Shown: positions 26,995-36,656 of the stretch, in pieces
How the letters are laid out: every line of letters begins with the position of its first letter
How positions within the stretch are numbered: position 1 is the stretch's first letter
DNA from: Palsa-504 sp963756575
Lineage (GTDB): Bacteria; Actinomycetota; Actinomycetes; Streptosporangiales; Streptosporangiaceae
Assembly (NCBI GenBank): GCA_963756575.1
Contig: CAVWOM010000015.1
Coordinates: forward strand, 227,364 to 291,363
Direction: 5' to 3'
DNA length: 64,000 nucleotides
The notes under the pieces: generated by a model
What the model was told of the DNA's origin: nothing
The model's input: the letters and a program-made list of their open reading frames with translations, nothing else
Database searches by the model: none
Made by a program: the position numbers and the translations under genes

Positions 26995-27104
26995 GCGGCT
27001 CCCTGGAACGCACTGAGCGGCTCCCTGGAACGCACTGAGCGGCTCCCTGGAACGCACTGAGCGGCTCCCTGGAACGCACTGAGCGGCTCCCTGGAACGCA
27101 CTGA
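26981..27104. repeat. 22-base tandem repeat overlapping the lpdA stop codon
   Basis: Five full copies of a 22-base unit (CTGGAACGCACTGAGCGGCTCC) start at 26981, 27003, 27025, 27047 and 27069, plus a 14-base partial copy. The first copy encodes the end of lpdA and contains its stop; later copies are identical to each other and differ from the first at one base. A palindrome-like segment related to the 10965-11163 family follows (about 27105-27155). Confidence 0.9.
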
Positions 27105-27233
27105 AACCCGGGTTCCATCGCGCTAGGACGGCATGGAACCGGGGGTTCATGACACTGGTGGCGCGGCGGCCGGCTGGGGCACACGCCTGGGGCTGGGCTG
27201 GATTTGTTGGAATGTGTGAGTTTTAATCGGTAG

Positions 27234-29069
27234 ATGCCCATACGTCGACTGCCTGTGATTTCTGCTGTGTCAGCGCTGGCCGCGGTGCTGCTGGCGCTGC
27301 CCGCTCTTCCGGCGGGGGCGCATCCGGCCGCCAGTGCTTCCGGGAGCGGAGCCCTCGCGACCGGGTCGGGGGGTGCGGTCGCCTCGATGGACACGGGCGC
27401 CAGCCAGGCGGGCATCGACGTGCTGAAGCACGGCGGCAACGCGGTCGACGCCGCGGTGGCCACGGCCAGCGCGCTCGGCGTGACGATCCCGTTCGTGGCC
27501 GGGCCGGGCGGCGGCGGGTTCATGGTGATCTACCTGGCCCGGACCCACCAGGTCGTGACCATCGACGGCCGGGAGAACTGCCCGGCCGCGTGCACCTCGA
27601 CGATGTTCATCGACCCCGCGACCGGGCAGCCGCTCGGCTACGACGACGCCTCGGACCAGCCGCTGGCCACCGGCGTGCCGTCGATGGTGGCCACCTGGGC
27701 CAAGGCGCTCAAGCTGTACGGGCGCAAATCGCTGGCGGCCGACCTGCAGCCGGCCATCTCGGTGGCGGAGCGCGGGTTCCGGGTCAACCCGGACTTCGTT
27801 CAGCTCACCCAGTCGGACCTGCCCGAACTGCAGGCCTACCCGGCCAGCAAGAAGCTGCTGCTGACGTCGTCGGGGCAGCCGCTGCCGGTGGGGACGCTGC
27901 TCCGCAATCCGGACCTGGCCAGGACCTACGCGCTGCTGGCTAAGTACGGTCCGTCCTACCTGTACAACGGGCCGCTGGGGAAGGCCATCGTGCAGGCCGA
28001 CGACCACCCGGTGCTGACGCCGGGGCAGAAGGTGGTCCGGCTGCCCGGCATCATGACCACCAGCGACCTGCGTGCTTACCAGGCCGAGGTCCGGGCGCCG
28101 ACCCACGTGAACTACCGCGGCCTGGACATCTACAGCATGGCGCCGCCGTCGAGCAGCGGCACCACGGTCGGCGAGGCGCTGAACATCCTGAGCGGGTACA
28201 ACCTGTCGGCCGAGCCGCGGGCCACGGCGCTGTTCCACTACCTGGAGGCGTCCCGGCTGTCCTACGCCGACCGCAACGCCTACGTGGGCGACCCTCGGTA
28301 CGAGAACGTTCCGGTGTCGGGGCTGCTGAACCCGAAGTTCGCCGCGACGCGACGGTGCCTGATCGGCAATACGGCGCTGACCTCGCCGGTGGCGCCGGGT
28401 AACCCTTATCCGCCGTACGCCGGCTGTTCGTCTCAGAGCGCTCCGGCCGTGGCGCCGGAGGGCGGCCACACCAACAACATCGTCACCACGGACAAGTGGG
28501 GCGATATCGTGGCCTACACCAACACGATCAACTTCTTCGGCGGCAGCGGCCAGGTCGTGCCCGGCTACGGGTTCCTGCTCAACAACGAGATGACCGACTT
28601 CGACTTCGCGCCGCCCTCGGCCGGGGCCACCGACCCCAACCTGCCGGCCGGCGGCAAGCAGCCGCGGTCCAGCATGGGGCCGGTGATCGCGTTCCGTCAT
28701 GGTCAGCCGGTGTTCAGCGTGGGCGCGGCGGGCGGGTCCACCATCATCACGACGATCCTGCAGATCATCATGAACCACGTGGACTTCGGCATGTCGCTGC
28801 CGGCGGCGCTGGCGGCGCCGCGGGTCAGCCAGACCAACTCGGCCACCTCGGTGGCCGAGCCGCTCTTCTACAACAGCGCCCTGGCTCAGCAGCTGACCAG
28901 CAAATTCGGTGAGAAGTTCACGCTGGCCACCGGGCCGATCCTGCCGCTGGACAACTACCCCGGCGACGCGACCGCCGTGCAGATCCTGGGGCACGGGCGG
29001 GCCGAGGCCATCGCCGAGCCGGTCCGGCTGGGCGGCGGGAGCGCCATGGTGGTGCATCCCGCCCGGTAG
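27234..29069 (+). CDS. ggt: Secreted gamma-glutamyltransferase
   Basis: A 611-residue enzyme with a signal peptide (ISAVSALAAVLLALPALPAG, cleavage near AGAHPA). Family motifs: GGNAVDAAVATASALGVTIP, GPGGGGFMVIYLA, and the autoproteolysis/catalytic site GGHTNNIVTTDKWGDIVAYT, in which Thr about 413 aligns with the nucleophile that becomes the N-terminus of the small subunit. Later motifs are PRSSMGPVIAF and AAGGSTIITTI. It would hydrolyse or transfer gamma-glutamyl groups from glutathione-type compounds outside the cell. Ribosome site is weak. Confidence 0.92.
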   Translation: MPIRRLPVISAVSALAAVLLALPALPAGAHPAASASGSGALATGSGGAVASMDTGASQAGIDVLKHGGNAVDAAVATASALGVTIPFVAGPGGGGFMVIYLARTHQVVTIDGRENCPAACTSTMFIDPATGQPLGYDDASDQPLATGVPSMVATWAKALKLYGRKSLAADLQPAISVAERGFRVNPDFVQLTQSDLPELQAYPASKKLLLTSSGQPLPVGTLLRNPDLARTYALLAKYGPSYLYNGPLGKAIVQADDHPVLTPGQKVVRLPGIMTTSDLRAYQAEVRAPTHVNYRGLDIYSMAPPSSSGTTVGEALNILSGYNLSAEPRATALFHYLEASRLSYADRNAYVGDPRYENVPVSGLLNPKFAATRRCLIGNTALTSPVAPGNPYPPYAGCSSQSAPAVAPEGGHTNNIVTTDKWGDIVAYTNTINFFGGSGQVVPGYGFLLNNEMTDFDFAPPSAGATDPNLPAGGKQPRSSMGPVIAFRHGQPVFSVGAAGGSTIITTILQIIMNHVDFGMSLPAALAAPRVSQTNSATSVAEPLFYNSALAQQLTSKFGEKFTLATGPILPLDNYPGDATAVQILGHGRAEAIAEPVRLGGGSAMVVHPAR

Positions 29070-29101
29070 CTTCGGCGGACCGCGGCATAGTGTGTGATGC
29101 C

Positions 29102-30055
29102 GTGGCCAGTCGTGAGCTCGTCGTCCTCGGCACGGCGAGCCAGGCGCCTACGCGCCGCCGCAACCACAACGGTTACTTCCTGCGCTGGGACGAAGAGGGC
29201 CTGCTGTTCGACCCCGGTGAGGGGACGCAGCGGCAGATGCTGTTCGCCGGGGTGACCGCCAGCCAGATCACCCGGATCTGCATCACCCACTTCCACGGCG
29301 ATCACTGCCTGGGCCTGCCGGGCGTGCTGGCGCGGATGTCGCTGGACCGGGTGCCGCATCCGGTCGAGGTCTGTTACCCGGCGGGCAGCCGGGAGGTGTT
29401 CCGGCGGCTGCGGCACGCCTCCATCTTCCGCGACGTGCTGGACCTGCGCGAACAGCGGATCCGGGGCGAGGGCCCGGTGCACGTGGAGGCGGCCGCGTTC
29501 CGGCTCGAGGCGCGGGCGCTGTCGCACAGCGTGCCGACGGTGGGCTACCGGCTGGCCGAGCCGGACGGGCGGCGGATGCTGCCGGGCAAGCTGGCCGAGG
29601 CCGGCATCGCCGGGCCGGACATCGGGCGGCTGCAGCATTCCGGGCGGCTCTCGGCGGGAGGGCGCACGGTGACGCTGGAGCAGGTGAGCGAGCCTCGAGC
29701 GGGACAGAAGTTCGCGTTCATCATGGACACGCGGCTGTGCGACGCGGCCTTCGCGCTGGCCGAGCAGGCGGACATGCTGGTCTGCGAATCAACCTTCGCC
29801 AACGCCGAGTCGGCGCTGGCCCGCGACTACGGGCACCTGACCGCCGGGCAGGCCGGGCAGATCGCGGCGCAGGCCCGGGTGCGGCTGCTGGTCCTCACCC
29901 ACTTCTCGCAGCGCTACGAGTCCGCGTCCGGCGCTGAAGGCGACGAACGGCTGGCGGGCGAGGCGGCGGAGGCGTTCGGCGGGGAGGTCGTGCTGGCCAG
30001 CGATCTATCCCGGATCCCGGTGCCGCTGCGAGTTCACGACTCGTCGAGGGCGTAG
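29102..30055 (+). CDS. rnz: Ribonuclease Z (tRNA 3' endonuclease)
   Basis: A 317-residue metallo-beta-lactamase-fold tRNase Z. It begins ASRELVVLGTASQAPTRRRN, has the metal motif ITHFHGDHCLGLPG near residue 60, a substrate-binding exosite region, MDTRLCDAAFALAEQADMLV and the terminal His motif LTHFSQRY. The GTG at 29102 fits homologue starts; a GTG four codons earlier is also possible. It processes the 3' end of tRNA precursors. A deleted reductase gene converges on its 3' end. Confidence 0.93.
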   Translation: MASRELVVLGTASQAPTRRRNHNGYFLRWDEEGLLFDPGEGTQRQMLFAGVTASQITRICITHFHGDHCLGLPGVLARMSLDRVPHPVEVCYPAGSREVFRRLRHASIFRDVLDLREQRIRGEGPVHVEAAAFRLEARALSHSVPTVGYRLAEPDGRRMLPGKLAEAGIAGPDIGRLQHSGRLSAGGRTVTLEQVSEPRAGQKFAFIMDTRLCDAAFALAEQADMLVCESTFANAESALARDYGHLTAGQAGQIAAQARVRLLVLTHFSQRYESASGAEGDERLAGEAAEAFGGEVVLASDLSRIPVPLRVHDSSRA

Positions 30056-30163
30056 GAGCCGTGCTGGACGGGGCCCGCGGGCTGGTAGGCGGTCCTCGTC
30101 CGGGCCGCCGGGCGCCTGCATCACGCCGTCGAGGGTGAGGAAGGTGTGCAAGGTGAGCCGCAT
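30034..30163 (-). pseudogene. Dihydrofolate-reductase-family remnant, only the two ends left
   Basis: The ATG at 30163 has a strong ribosome site (GAAGGAGACGAACG) and opens MRLTLHTFLTLDGVMQAPGG, the exact style of RibD-C / dihydrofolate-reductase-like proteins, which are normally about 190 residues. After GGPDEDR the frame is lost, and in the next frame the sequence reads TAYQPAGPVQHGSYALDES then a stop, which looks like the C-terminus of the same family. So about 140 residues are missing between two recognisable ends. Reported as a deletion pseudogene. Confidence 0.65.
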
Positions 30164-30269
30164 CGTTCGTCTCCTTCGTCGTTCGTCCGGTTAACCGTCA
30201 GACGGGCGGGGGGCGCCGGATTCATCGTCCCCGGATGATCTACTTGGTGAAATTAGGAGGAGGTCAAGC

Positions 30270-30644
30270 ATGCACCCGTTCGGTACCGCCGTGGTCGCGG
30301 GGGACATCGACGCGGCCCTCGCGCTGCTCGCCGAGGACGTGGTCTTCCACAGCCCCGTCGTACACACCCCCTACCGGGGCCGCGACGCCGTGGCGCCGAT
30401 CCTGCACGCCGTCTCGCAGGTCTTCGAGGACTTCCGGTACACCGGCGAGGTCGGCGGCCCGGACGCGGACAGCCACGTCCTGGTCTTCCGCACCCGGGTG
30501 GGCGACCGGGAGATCGAGGGCATCGACCTCCTGCACACCGGCGCCGACGGCCTGGTCGACGAGCTCACCGTCATGGTCCGCCCGCTCAGCGGGGCGCTGG
30601 CGCTGGCCGAGGTGATGCGGGCCCGGCTCGCCGCCGGGGCGTGA
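30270..30644 (+). CDS. SnoaL/NTF2-like protein
   Basis: A 124-residue protein with a strong ribosome site (AGGAGGTCAAGC). The cone-fold pattern of the SnoaL/NTF2-like group is visible: VVAGDIDAALALLAEDVVFH, TPYRGRDAVAPILHAVSQVF, and the closing strand LVDELTVMVRPLSGALALAE. Members act as small isomerases, hydrolases or ligand binders; the substrate here is unknown. Stands alone between the deleted reductase and the threonyl-tRNA synthetase paralogue. Confidence 0.82.
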   Translation: MHPFGTAVVAGDIDAALALLAEDVVFHSPVVHTPYRGRDAVAPILHAVSQVFEDFRYTGEVGGPDADSHVLVFRTRVGDREIEGIDLLHTGADGLVDELTVMVRPLSGALALAEVMRARLAAGA

Positions 30645-30688
30645 AAACTGCGGTGCGCGGCGCGCGGCTGGCTGTTACGGTGACGGGC

Positions 30689-30739
30689 ATGCAGCGCGCG
30701 GGCAGGACGACGACGCCGGAGCCAGTCCCGGTGCGCTGA
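30689..30739 (+). CDS. Candidate leader peptide with three consecutive Thr codons
   Basis: A 16-codon frame, ATG to TGA, reading MQRAGRTTTPEPVPVR. The ACG-ACG-ACG run sits mid-peptide, and a strong terminator hairpin follows 20 bases after the stop, ahead of a threonyl-tRNA synthetase gene. This is the layout of ribosome-mediated attenuation, where slow decoding of Thr codons would favour an antiterminator. The ribosome site is weak and the alternative pairing is not proven here. Confidence 0.5.
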   Translation: MQRAGRTTTPEPVPVR

Positions 30740-30759
30740 TTGCTGTCCTTAGTCACAAG

Positions 30760-30795
30760 CCCCGGGGCGAGCGCCCCGGGGTTCTGGCTTTCCCG
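30760..30795 (+). terminator. GC-rich terminator hairpin in the thrS leader
   Basis: A perfect 9-base stem (CCCCGGGGC at 30760-30768 with GCCCCGGGG at 30773-30781) and a 4-base loop, followed by a T-rich stretch (TTCTGGCTTT). It lies between the Thr leader peptide and the synthetase start and would stop transcription unless disrupted. Confidence 0.6.
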
Positions 30796-30831
30796 CGGCC
30801 GCTCGCCCTCCTACCTGGCCAGGAGGCCGTC

Positions 30832-32056
30832 ATGGAGGATCACCGCAAGCTCGGCCGCGAGCTCGGGCTGTTCGGCACCGACCCGCTCATCGGGAGCGGG
30901 CTGCCCTACTGGCTGCCCGCGGGCGCCGTGGTCCGGCACGCGCTCGAGGAGTACCTGCGCGAGCTGGAACAGCGAGCCGGCTACCAGCACGTCTACTCCC
31001 CCGTGCTCGGCAAGCGCGAGCTGTACGAGCTATCCGGGCACTGGTCGCACTACCGCGACGGCATGTACCCGCCGATGGACCTCGGCGGCGAACAGGTGGT
31101 GCTCCGCCCCAGCCTGTGCCCGCACCACGCGCTGCTCTACCGGTCCCGCGGGCGGAGCTACCGCGAGCTACCGCTGCGGCTGGCCGAACTGGGCGGTCAG
31201 TACCGGTCCGAGCTGTCCGGGGTGCTCGGCGGGCTGACCAGGGTCCGGGCCATGCAGCTGAACGACGGGCACGTCTTCTGCTCCCCGGACCAGGCCCTGG
31301 ACGAGGCTCGCGGCGCGCTGGCGATGATCCGGCAGGCTTACGCCGCGCTCGGCATCGAGCCGGCCAGGTACCGGCTGTCGCTGCCCGGGCCGGGCGCCAA
31401 GTACGCGGGCGACCCGGCCAGCTGGGAGCGGGCGGCCGCCATGCTGGCGGCGATACTCGACGACGCGGGCCTGGCCTGGGAGTCTGGTCCCGGTGAGGCG
31501 GCGTTTTACGGGCCGAAGATCGACGTGCAGGTAGCCGACGCCTTGGAGCGGGAGGCCACCTTGTCCACCGTTCAGATCGATTTCTACCAGCCAGAACGGT
31601 TCGGGCTCGAGTACGTCGGGACCGGACGGCGCCCGGCACCGCCCGGTCATGGTGCACCGCAGCGTCCTGGGCAGCATGGAGCGGGTGGTCGCGCACATGC
31701 TGGAGCGGCACGGCGGCGCCTGGCCCGACTGGCTCGCGCCCGAGCAGGTGGTGGTGCTGCCGGTCACCGGCGCGCATGACCCGGCCGCGGCCGCAGTGGC
31801 TGGTCAGGCGGCCGGCCTCGGGCTGCGGGCGCACGTCGCCGGACCGGAATGCGGCACCCTGGGACGCCGCATCCGGTCCTCCCGGCTGGTTCCCTACCAG
31901 GCGGTCATCGGCGACAGCGAGGCCGCCGCCGGACAGGTCGCGATCCGGCTCCGGGACGGCCGGCGGCTGCCGGCGCGGCCGGCGGCGGCAGCGCTGGCGG
32001 ACATCGCGGCCCACGTCGCCGCGCGCCGCACCGGCCTGTGGGATGCGGCGGCCTGA
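30832..32056 (+). pseudogene. thrS: Threonyl-tRNA synthetase paralogue without TGS/editing domains, one frameshift
   Basis: About 407 residues in two frames covering the class II catalytic core and anticodon domain only. The N-terminal TGS and editing domains of normal ThrRS are absent. The three zinc ligands are recognisable: Cys in RPSLCPHHALLY, His in QLNDGHVFC, His in VMVHRSVLGSMERVV. Motif 2 is YRSELSGVLGGLTRVRAM. One extra G at about 31,624 shifts the frame; removing it restores EYVGTDGARHRPVMVH. Ribosome site AGGAGG at the ATG. The intact form could be a self-resistance or housekeeping-backup enzyme under attenuation control. The frameshift may be a sequencing error. Confidence 0.8.
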
Positions 32057-32138
32057 GTGGGGTGCGGCGGCCCGGGTGGGGTGCGGCAGCCCGGGTGGGG
32101 TGCGGCAGCCCGGGTGGGGTGCGGCAGCCCGGGGCGGG
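32044..32138. repeat. 19-base tandem repeat overlapping the thrS paralogue stop codon
   Basis: Five copies of a 19-base unit (TGCGGCAGCCCGGGTGGGG) begin at 32044, 32063, 32082, 32101 and 32120. The first encodes the last residues of the synthetase and its stop. Copies three to five are identical. Confidence 0.88.
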
Positions 32139-32563
32139 ATACGGCTAGCCCGGGGACGCGCATCCCGGATTGGCGAGGATCGAAACCCGCGGGAAACCGA
32201 GGGGGCCCGAATCGGAAACGTGAGCTGTTCTCGCCATCTGGTCAACGAGGCGGCGATCGGCTCCGGCCCCAGTCCCGGCCTCGTCACCACGATCACATGA
32301 TCGAGTTATGGGTCTTTAGCTGCTGTGCCTGCTGGTGATACTGAGGTGTGGGCGGCTCTCCCTTTACGGGCTCGGCGCTGCTGGACTCTGGCCACGGGAG
32401 TCGGCGTGCCACCGGTACTCAAGAACGTAGCCGGGGCACACCGACCACTTGGGCGAGTGTCAATCCAGGCGCATCGGGTGCCGCTCGCGGGCGGGCCGTT
32501 CCCAGGAGGATGGCTCGCGGGAGGGACGGCTCCTAAGGGCACCGGGCTCGGGGAGGGCTTGGG
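32139..32563. other. Gene-free stretch
   Basis: I see no supportable gene. The short open frames here lack ribosome sites and family similarity, and base composition by codon position is not coding-like. It separates the synthetase paralogue from the convergent phosphatase gene. Confidence 0.5.
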
Positions 32564-34261
32564 TTAGGTGAGGTCGGTTTCGCAGATGGACTCGAGGTGG
32601 GGGATGTTGGCGTCGTCGCAGAGGGCGCGGGCGAAGCGGATGCGGGCGTGGGGGCCGTCGTATTCGAGGGAGGAGAGGATGTTGTGGTACCAGGAGCCGT
32701 GGGTGATCCGCCACCGCAGGCGCGGTTTGCGCGCGCCGGCCAGCCGGGCCAGGACCGCGCCGGCCTTGCCGCCCGGCCGGGACGTGGTCAGCTGCTGCAG
32801 CCGCTTGTAGTGCTCTGGCAGCACGTTGTGGATCGGCGAGCAGACCACCTGGTAGACCGGGCTACGCGGGTTCGTCCCGGCGGGGAACTCCACCGCGGCC
32901 AGGTAGCTGTGGTGGATGTCGCCGCCGAGAACGGTGACCGAGGCGGGCGCCCGGCCGTGCGCCCCGGTGGTCAGGTCGATGAGCAGGTCCTCGAACCGCG
33001 TGAAGGACGCGCCGAACGCGGCCCAGTGCTCCAGGTCGAGTTCCTGGCGGACGCGCTCGCCGACGCGGGCGGCGGCGCGGCCCCAGGCGCCGCCGCAGAC
33101 GGCCTCGTTCCACGCCTCCATCGCGTGGATACCCTCGGGAAGCAGCACGGGCAGGGTGCTGACCAGGACCACGTGATCCCAGTCGCCGGCCGCCGACTCG
33201 GTGGCCCACTGCCACTCGGCGTCCCCCACCATCAGTCGCTGGCCGTCGAGCACCCGGCCGCTGCGCGAGTCGATCACGACGATCCGCACGCCGCCGAAGG
33301 TGCGCCGGTAGCTCCACCAGATCTCGCCGTTCGGCTGATCGGCGGCAGGCTGGTCGGCCCGGTCGGCGAAGTCGCCGAGCACATCGGCGTGGTCGCCCGG
33401 CTCCCGCACCTGCTGCCACAGCTCGTCCTTGGCCAGTTGGGCCGGCGAGAGGTTGCCGAGGTGCTGGTAGATCCAGTAGGTCATGTAGGCGCTGCGGATC
33501 CGCTCCGGCCACCAGGGCTTGGCCGCGTAGTCGCGCCGCCAGGCGGCCGAGGTGTTCCAGTCGTCGTGCACGTCGTGATCGTCGAAGATCATCGCGGAGG
33601 GGATGACGGACAGCAGCCAGCGCACCGAGGGCTCGGACCAGGCCTCGCGGTACAGGAAGCAGTACTCGGCGAAGCCGGCGACCTCGTAGCCGGGCGGGAC
33701 GTCCGCACCGCGGGTCTGCTCGATGAGCTTGCGGGTGGCCGGGCCGGGGTTGTCGGCGTAGACCTGATCGCCGATATGCAGCATCAGGTCGGGCCACTGG
33801 TCGTGCGGCGTCTCCCTCAGGTCTAGGGCGAGGGCGACCATCGCGTCGGGACCGTGCTCCTTCTGGTCCGCCTGGGCGCGCTCGCGGGCGCGCCGCGAGC
33901 TCCAGCGGTGCCGCGGAACGGGCAGCTCGGCGATCCGGCAGGAGCCGTAGGTGAGGCGGAGCGGCCGTGCTGGGTCGGTGGTCCGGAGCACGCTGGCCGG
34001 GAAGTCCGGGCCGGGGTCCGGCCAGCGGACGGTACCGTCCAGGGTGACCTGGTACTCGTACTCGGCTCCGGGCAGCAGGTCGCCGATCACCACCAGCGCG
34101 TAGTGGTGCCCGGCGACCTCGAAGGTCTGCGCCTGGTGACCGAGGATCTCGACCTGGCAGGCCCGGTCGGTCTCGACCCAGATCGTGGCCTCGGTGTCGG
34201 CGACGTAGCGCAGCAGCGGGCCGAGCACGAGTCCTGGAGCCTCATTGTCCCCATCTGTCAT
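32564..34261 (-). CDS. phoD: PhoD-like phosphodiesterase/alkaline phosphatase, cytoplasmic form
   Basis: A 565-residue PhoD-family metallophosphatase. An N-terminal Ig-like segment (residues 10-95) precedes the catalytic domain, whose metal motifs are LTYGSCRIAELP, LMLHIGDQVYADNPGP, SAMIFDDHDVHDDWN and SVTVLGGDIHHSYLAAVEF. There is no Tat or Sec signal peptide, unlike classical secreted PhoD, so it probably acts inside the cell on phosphodiesters. Convergent with the synthetase paralogue. The C-terminal extension after about residue 480 is typical of the large actinobacterial subgroup. Confidence 0.88.
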   Translation of the reverse strand: MTDGDNEAPGLVLGPLLRYVADTEATIWVETDRACQVEILGHQAQTFEVAGHHYALVVIGDLLPGAEYEYQVTLDGTVRWPDPGPDFPASVLRTTDPARPLRLTYGSCRIAELPVPRHRWSSRRARERAQADQKEHGPDAMVALALDLRETPHDQWPDLMLHIGDQVYADNPGPATRKLIEQTRGADVPPGYEVAGFAEYCFLYREAWSEPSVRWLLSVIPSAMIFDDHDVHDDWNTSAAWRRDYAAKPWWPERIRSAYMTYWIYQHLGNLSPAQLAKDELWQQVREPGDHADVLGDFADRADQPAADQPNGEIWWSYRRTFGGVRIVVIDSRSGRVLDGQRLMVGDAEWQWATESAAGDWDHVVLVSTLPVLLPEGIHAMEAWNEAVCGGAWGRAAARVGERVRQELDLEHWAAFGASFTRFEDLLIDLTTGAHGRAPASVTVLGGDIHHSYLAAVEFPAGTNPRSPVYQVVCSPIHNVLPEHYKRLQQLTTSRPGGKAGAVLARLAGARKPRLRWRITHGSWYHNILSSLEYDGPHARIRFARALCDDANIPHLESICETDLT

Positions 34262-34390
34262 ACGCGATTATTACCCGCTCCGGCCGGCCTCATGGCGGGA
34301 ACTGACGCAAGGGGCCGGGGCGGATCACCCGGCTCGTTCGGGATCAATCGAGGCGGTGCGGGTAAGCGGACCTCAGCCGCAGGAGGGGGA

Positions 34391-35598
<1,208 letters not shown>

Positions 35599-35599
<1 letters not shown>

Positions 35600-36654
35600 T
35601 ACGTCTCCTGTGCGTGCGATCCGGTTAGCTCTGCTCTGACCTGGGCGGCTCCGGCCACCATGGCACGGAGCTTGCGCCTGGCCACGTCGGGCGCGAGGTG
35701 CCGCAGCCCGCAGTCGGGATTGATCATCAGGCGGTCGGCCGGCACGTAGTCCAGCGCCCGCCTGATCCGGGACGCGACCAGCTCGGCCGCCTCCACCTCG
35801 GGGTTCTTGACGTCGATCACGCCCAGGCCGAGCCACCGGTCCCAGTCGTAGGCCTGGATCAGCCGCAAGTCGTCCAGGCCCTTGCGGGCGAACTCCAGGA
35901 CGATCTGGTCCACCCGGGCGGCCTTCACCGCGGGGAACAGGAAGTCGTAGTGGCCTTCCCAGGAGGGGCGCGCGTACCGGTTGCCGTAACACACGTGCAG
36001 CGCCCAGCTGACCGGCACGTCCTCGGTCACGATGTTGACCGCCTCGACCGCGAGGTCGACCTGCTCGGGGTACCCGGCCAGGAACGGCTCGTCGATCTGC
36101 AGCAGGTCGGCACCGGCCGCGGCCAGTTCCCGCGCCTCGGCGTTGAGCCGCCGGGCCAGCGCGCGGACCAGCTCGCCGGGCTCGGCGTAGGCCTCGTCGC
36201 GGATCCGCCGGGACAGCGAGAACGGGCCGGTGAAGGAGAATTTCACCGGCCGGTCCGTGAGCTGGCGGGTGAACCGGAAGTCGGCCGCCAGGCCGAGGCT
36301 GATGCTGGTGTCCGCGCCCGGCCCGTCACCGGCCTTGCCGGCCAGCTCGGGCAGCGGCCGGGTGACTTCGGCGTCGTAGTAGTCGAAGTAGTCGGCCTTG
36401 GCGCGCTGCGGGATCTGCACCCCGGGTATCCGGGCCAGGAAGTAGTCGACGTCGTTGTCCCGGCGCAGCTCGCCGTCGGACACGATGTCGATGCCGGCCA
36501 GCTCCTGGTCCTTGACGGCGGCCTTGATGGCCACCTCGTTGATCTCGGCGAGGTGCTGCGCGCTGATCCGGCGCTGGTAGTACTCGGTCTTCAGCCGCTC
36601 CAGCCATTCCGGCACCGAATACGAGCCCACGACGGTGGTCGGGAGAAGCACCAT
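35599..36654 (-). CDS. Short MetE-like cobalamin-independent methionine synthase core
   Basis: A 351-residue protein corresponding to the C-terminal catalytic barrel of MetE without the N-terminal duplicate. Likely zinc ligands are His and Cys in WALHVCYGNRYARP, Glu in IVLEFARKG and Cys in MINPDCGLRHLAP. FSFTGPFSLSRRI and LLQIDEPFLAGYP are substrate-side motifs. It would methylate homocysteine or a related thiol. Core-only MetE proteins can use donors other than methyl-folate, but the linked metF gene makes methyl-folate plausible. Two bases separate its ATG from the stop of the methyltransferase gene. Confidence 0.82.
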
Positions 36655-36656
36655 GG

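Noticed and set aside
27270..29057. 595-residue frame antisense to gamma-glutamyltransferase
   Set aside because: Shadow frame; the sense gene has signal peptide and catalytic motifs.
32325..32567. 80-residue plus-strand open frame in the gene-free stretch
   Set aside because: No ribosome site, no motif, and alternative frames of similar length overlap it.
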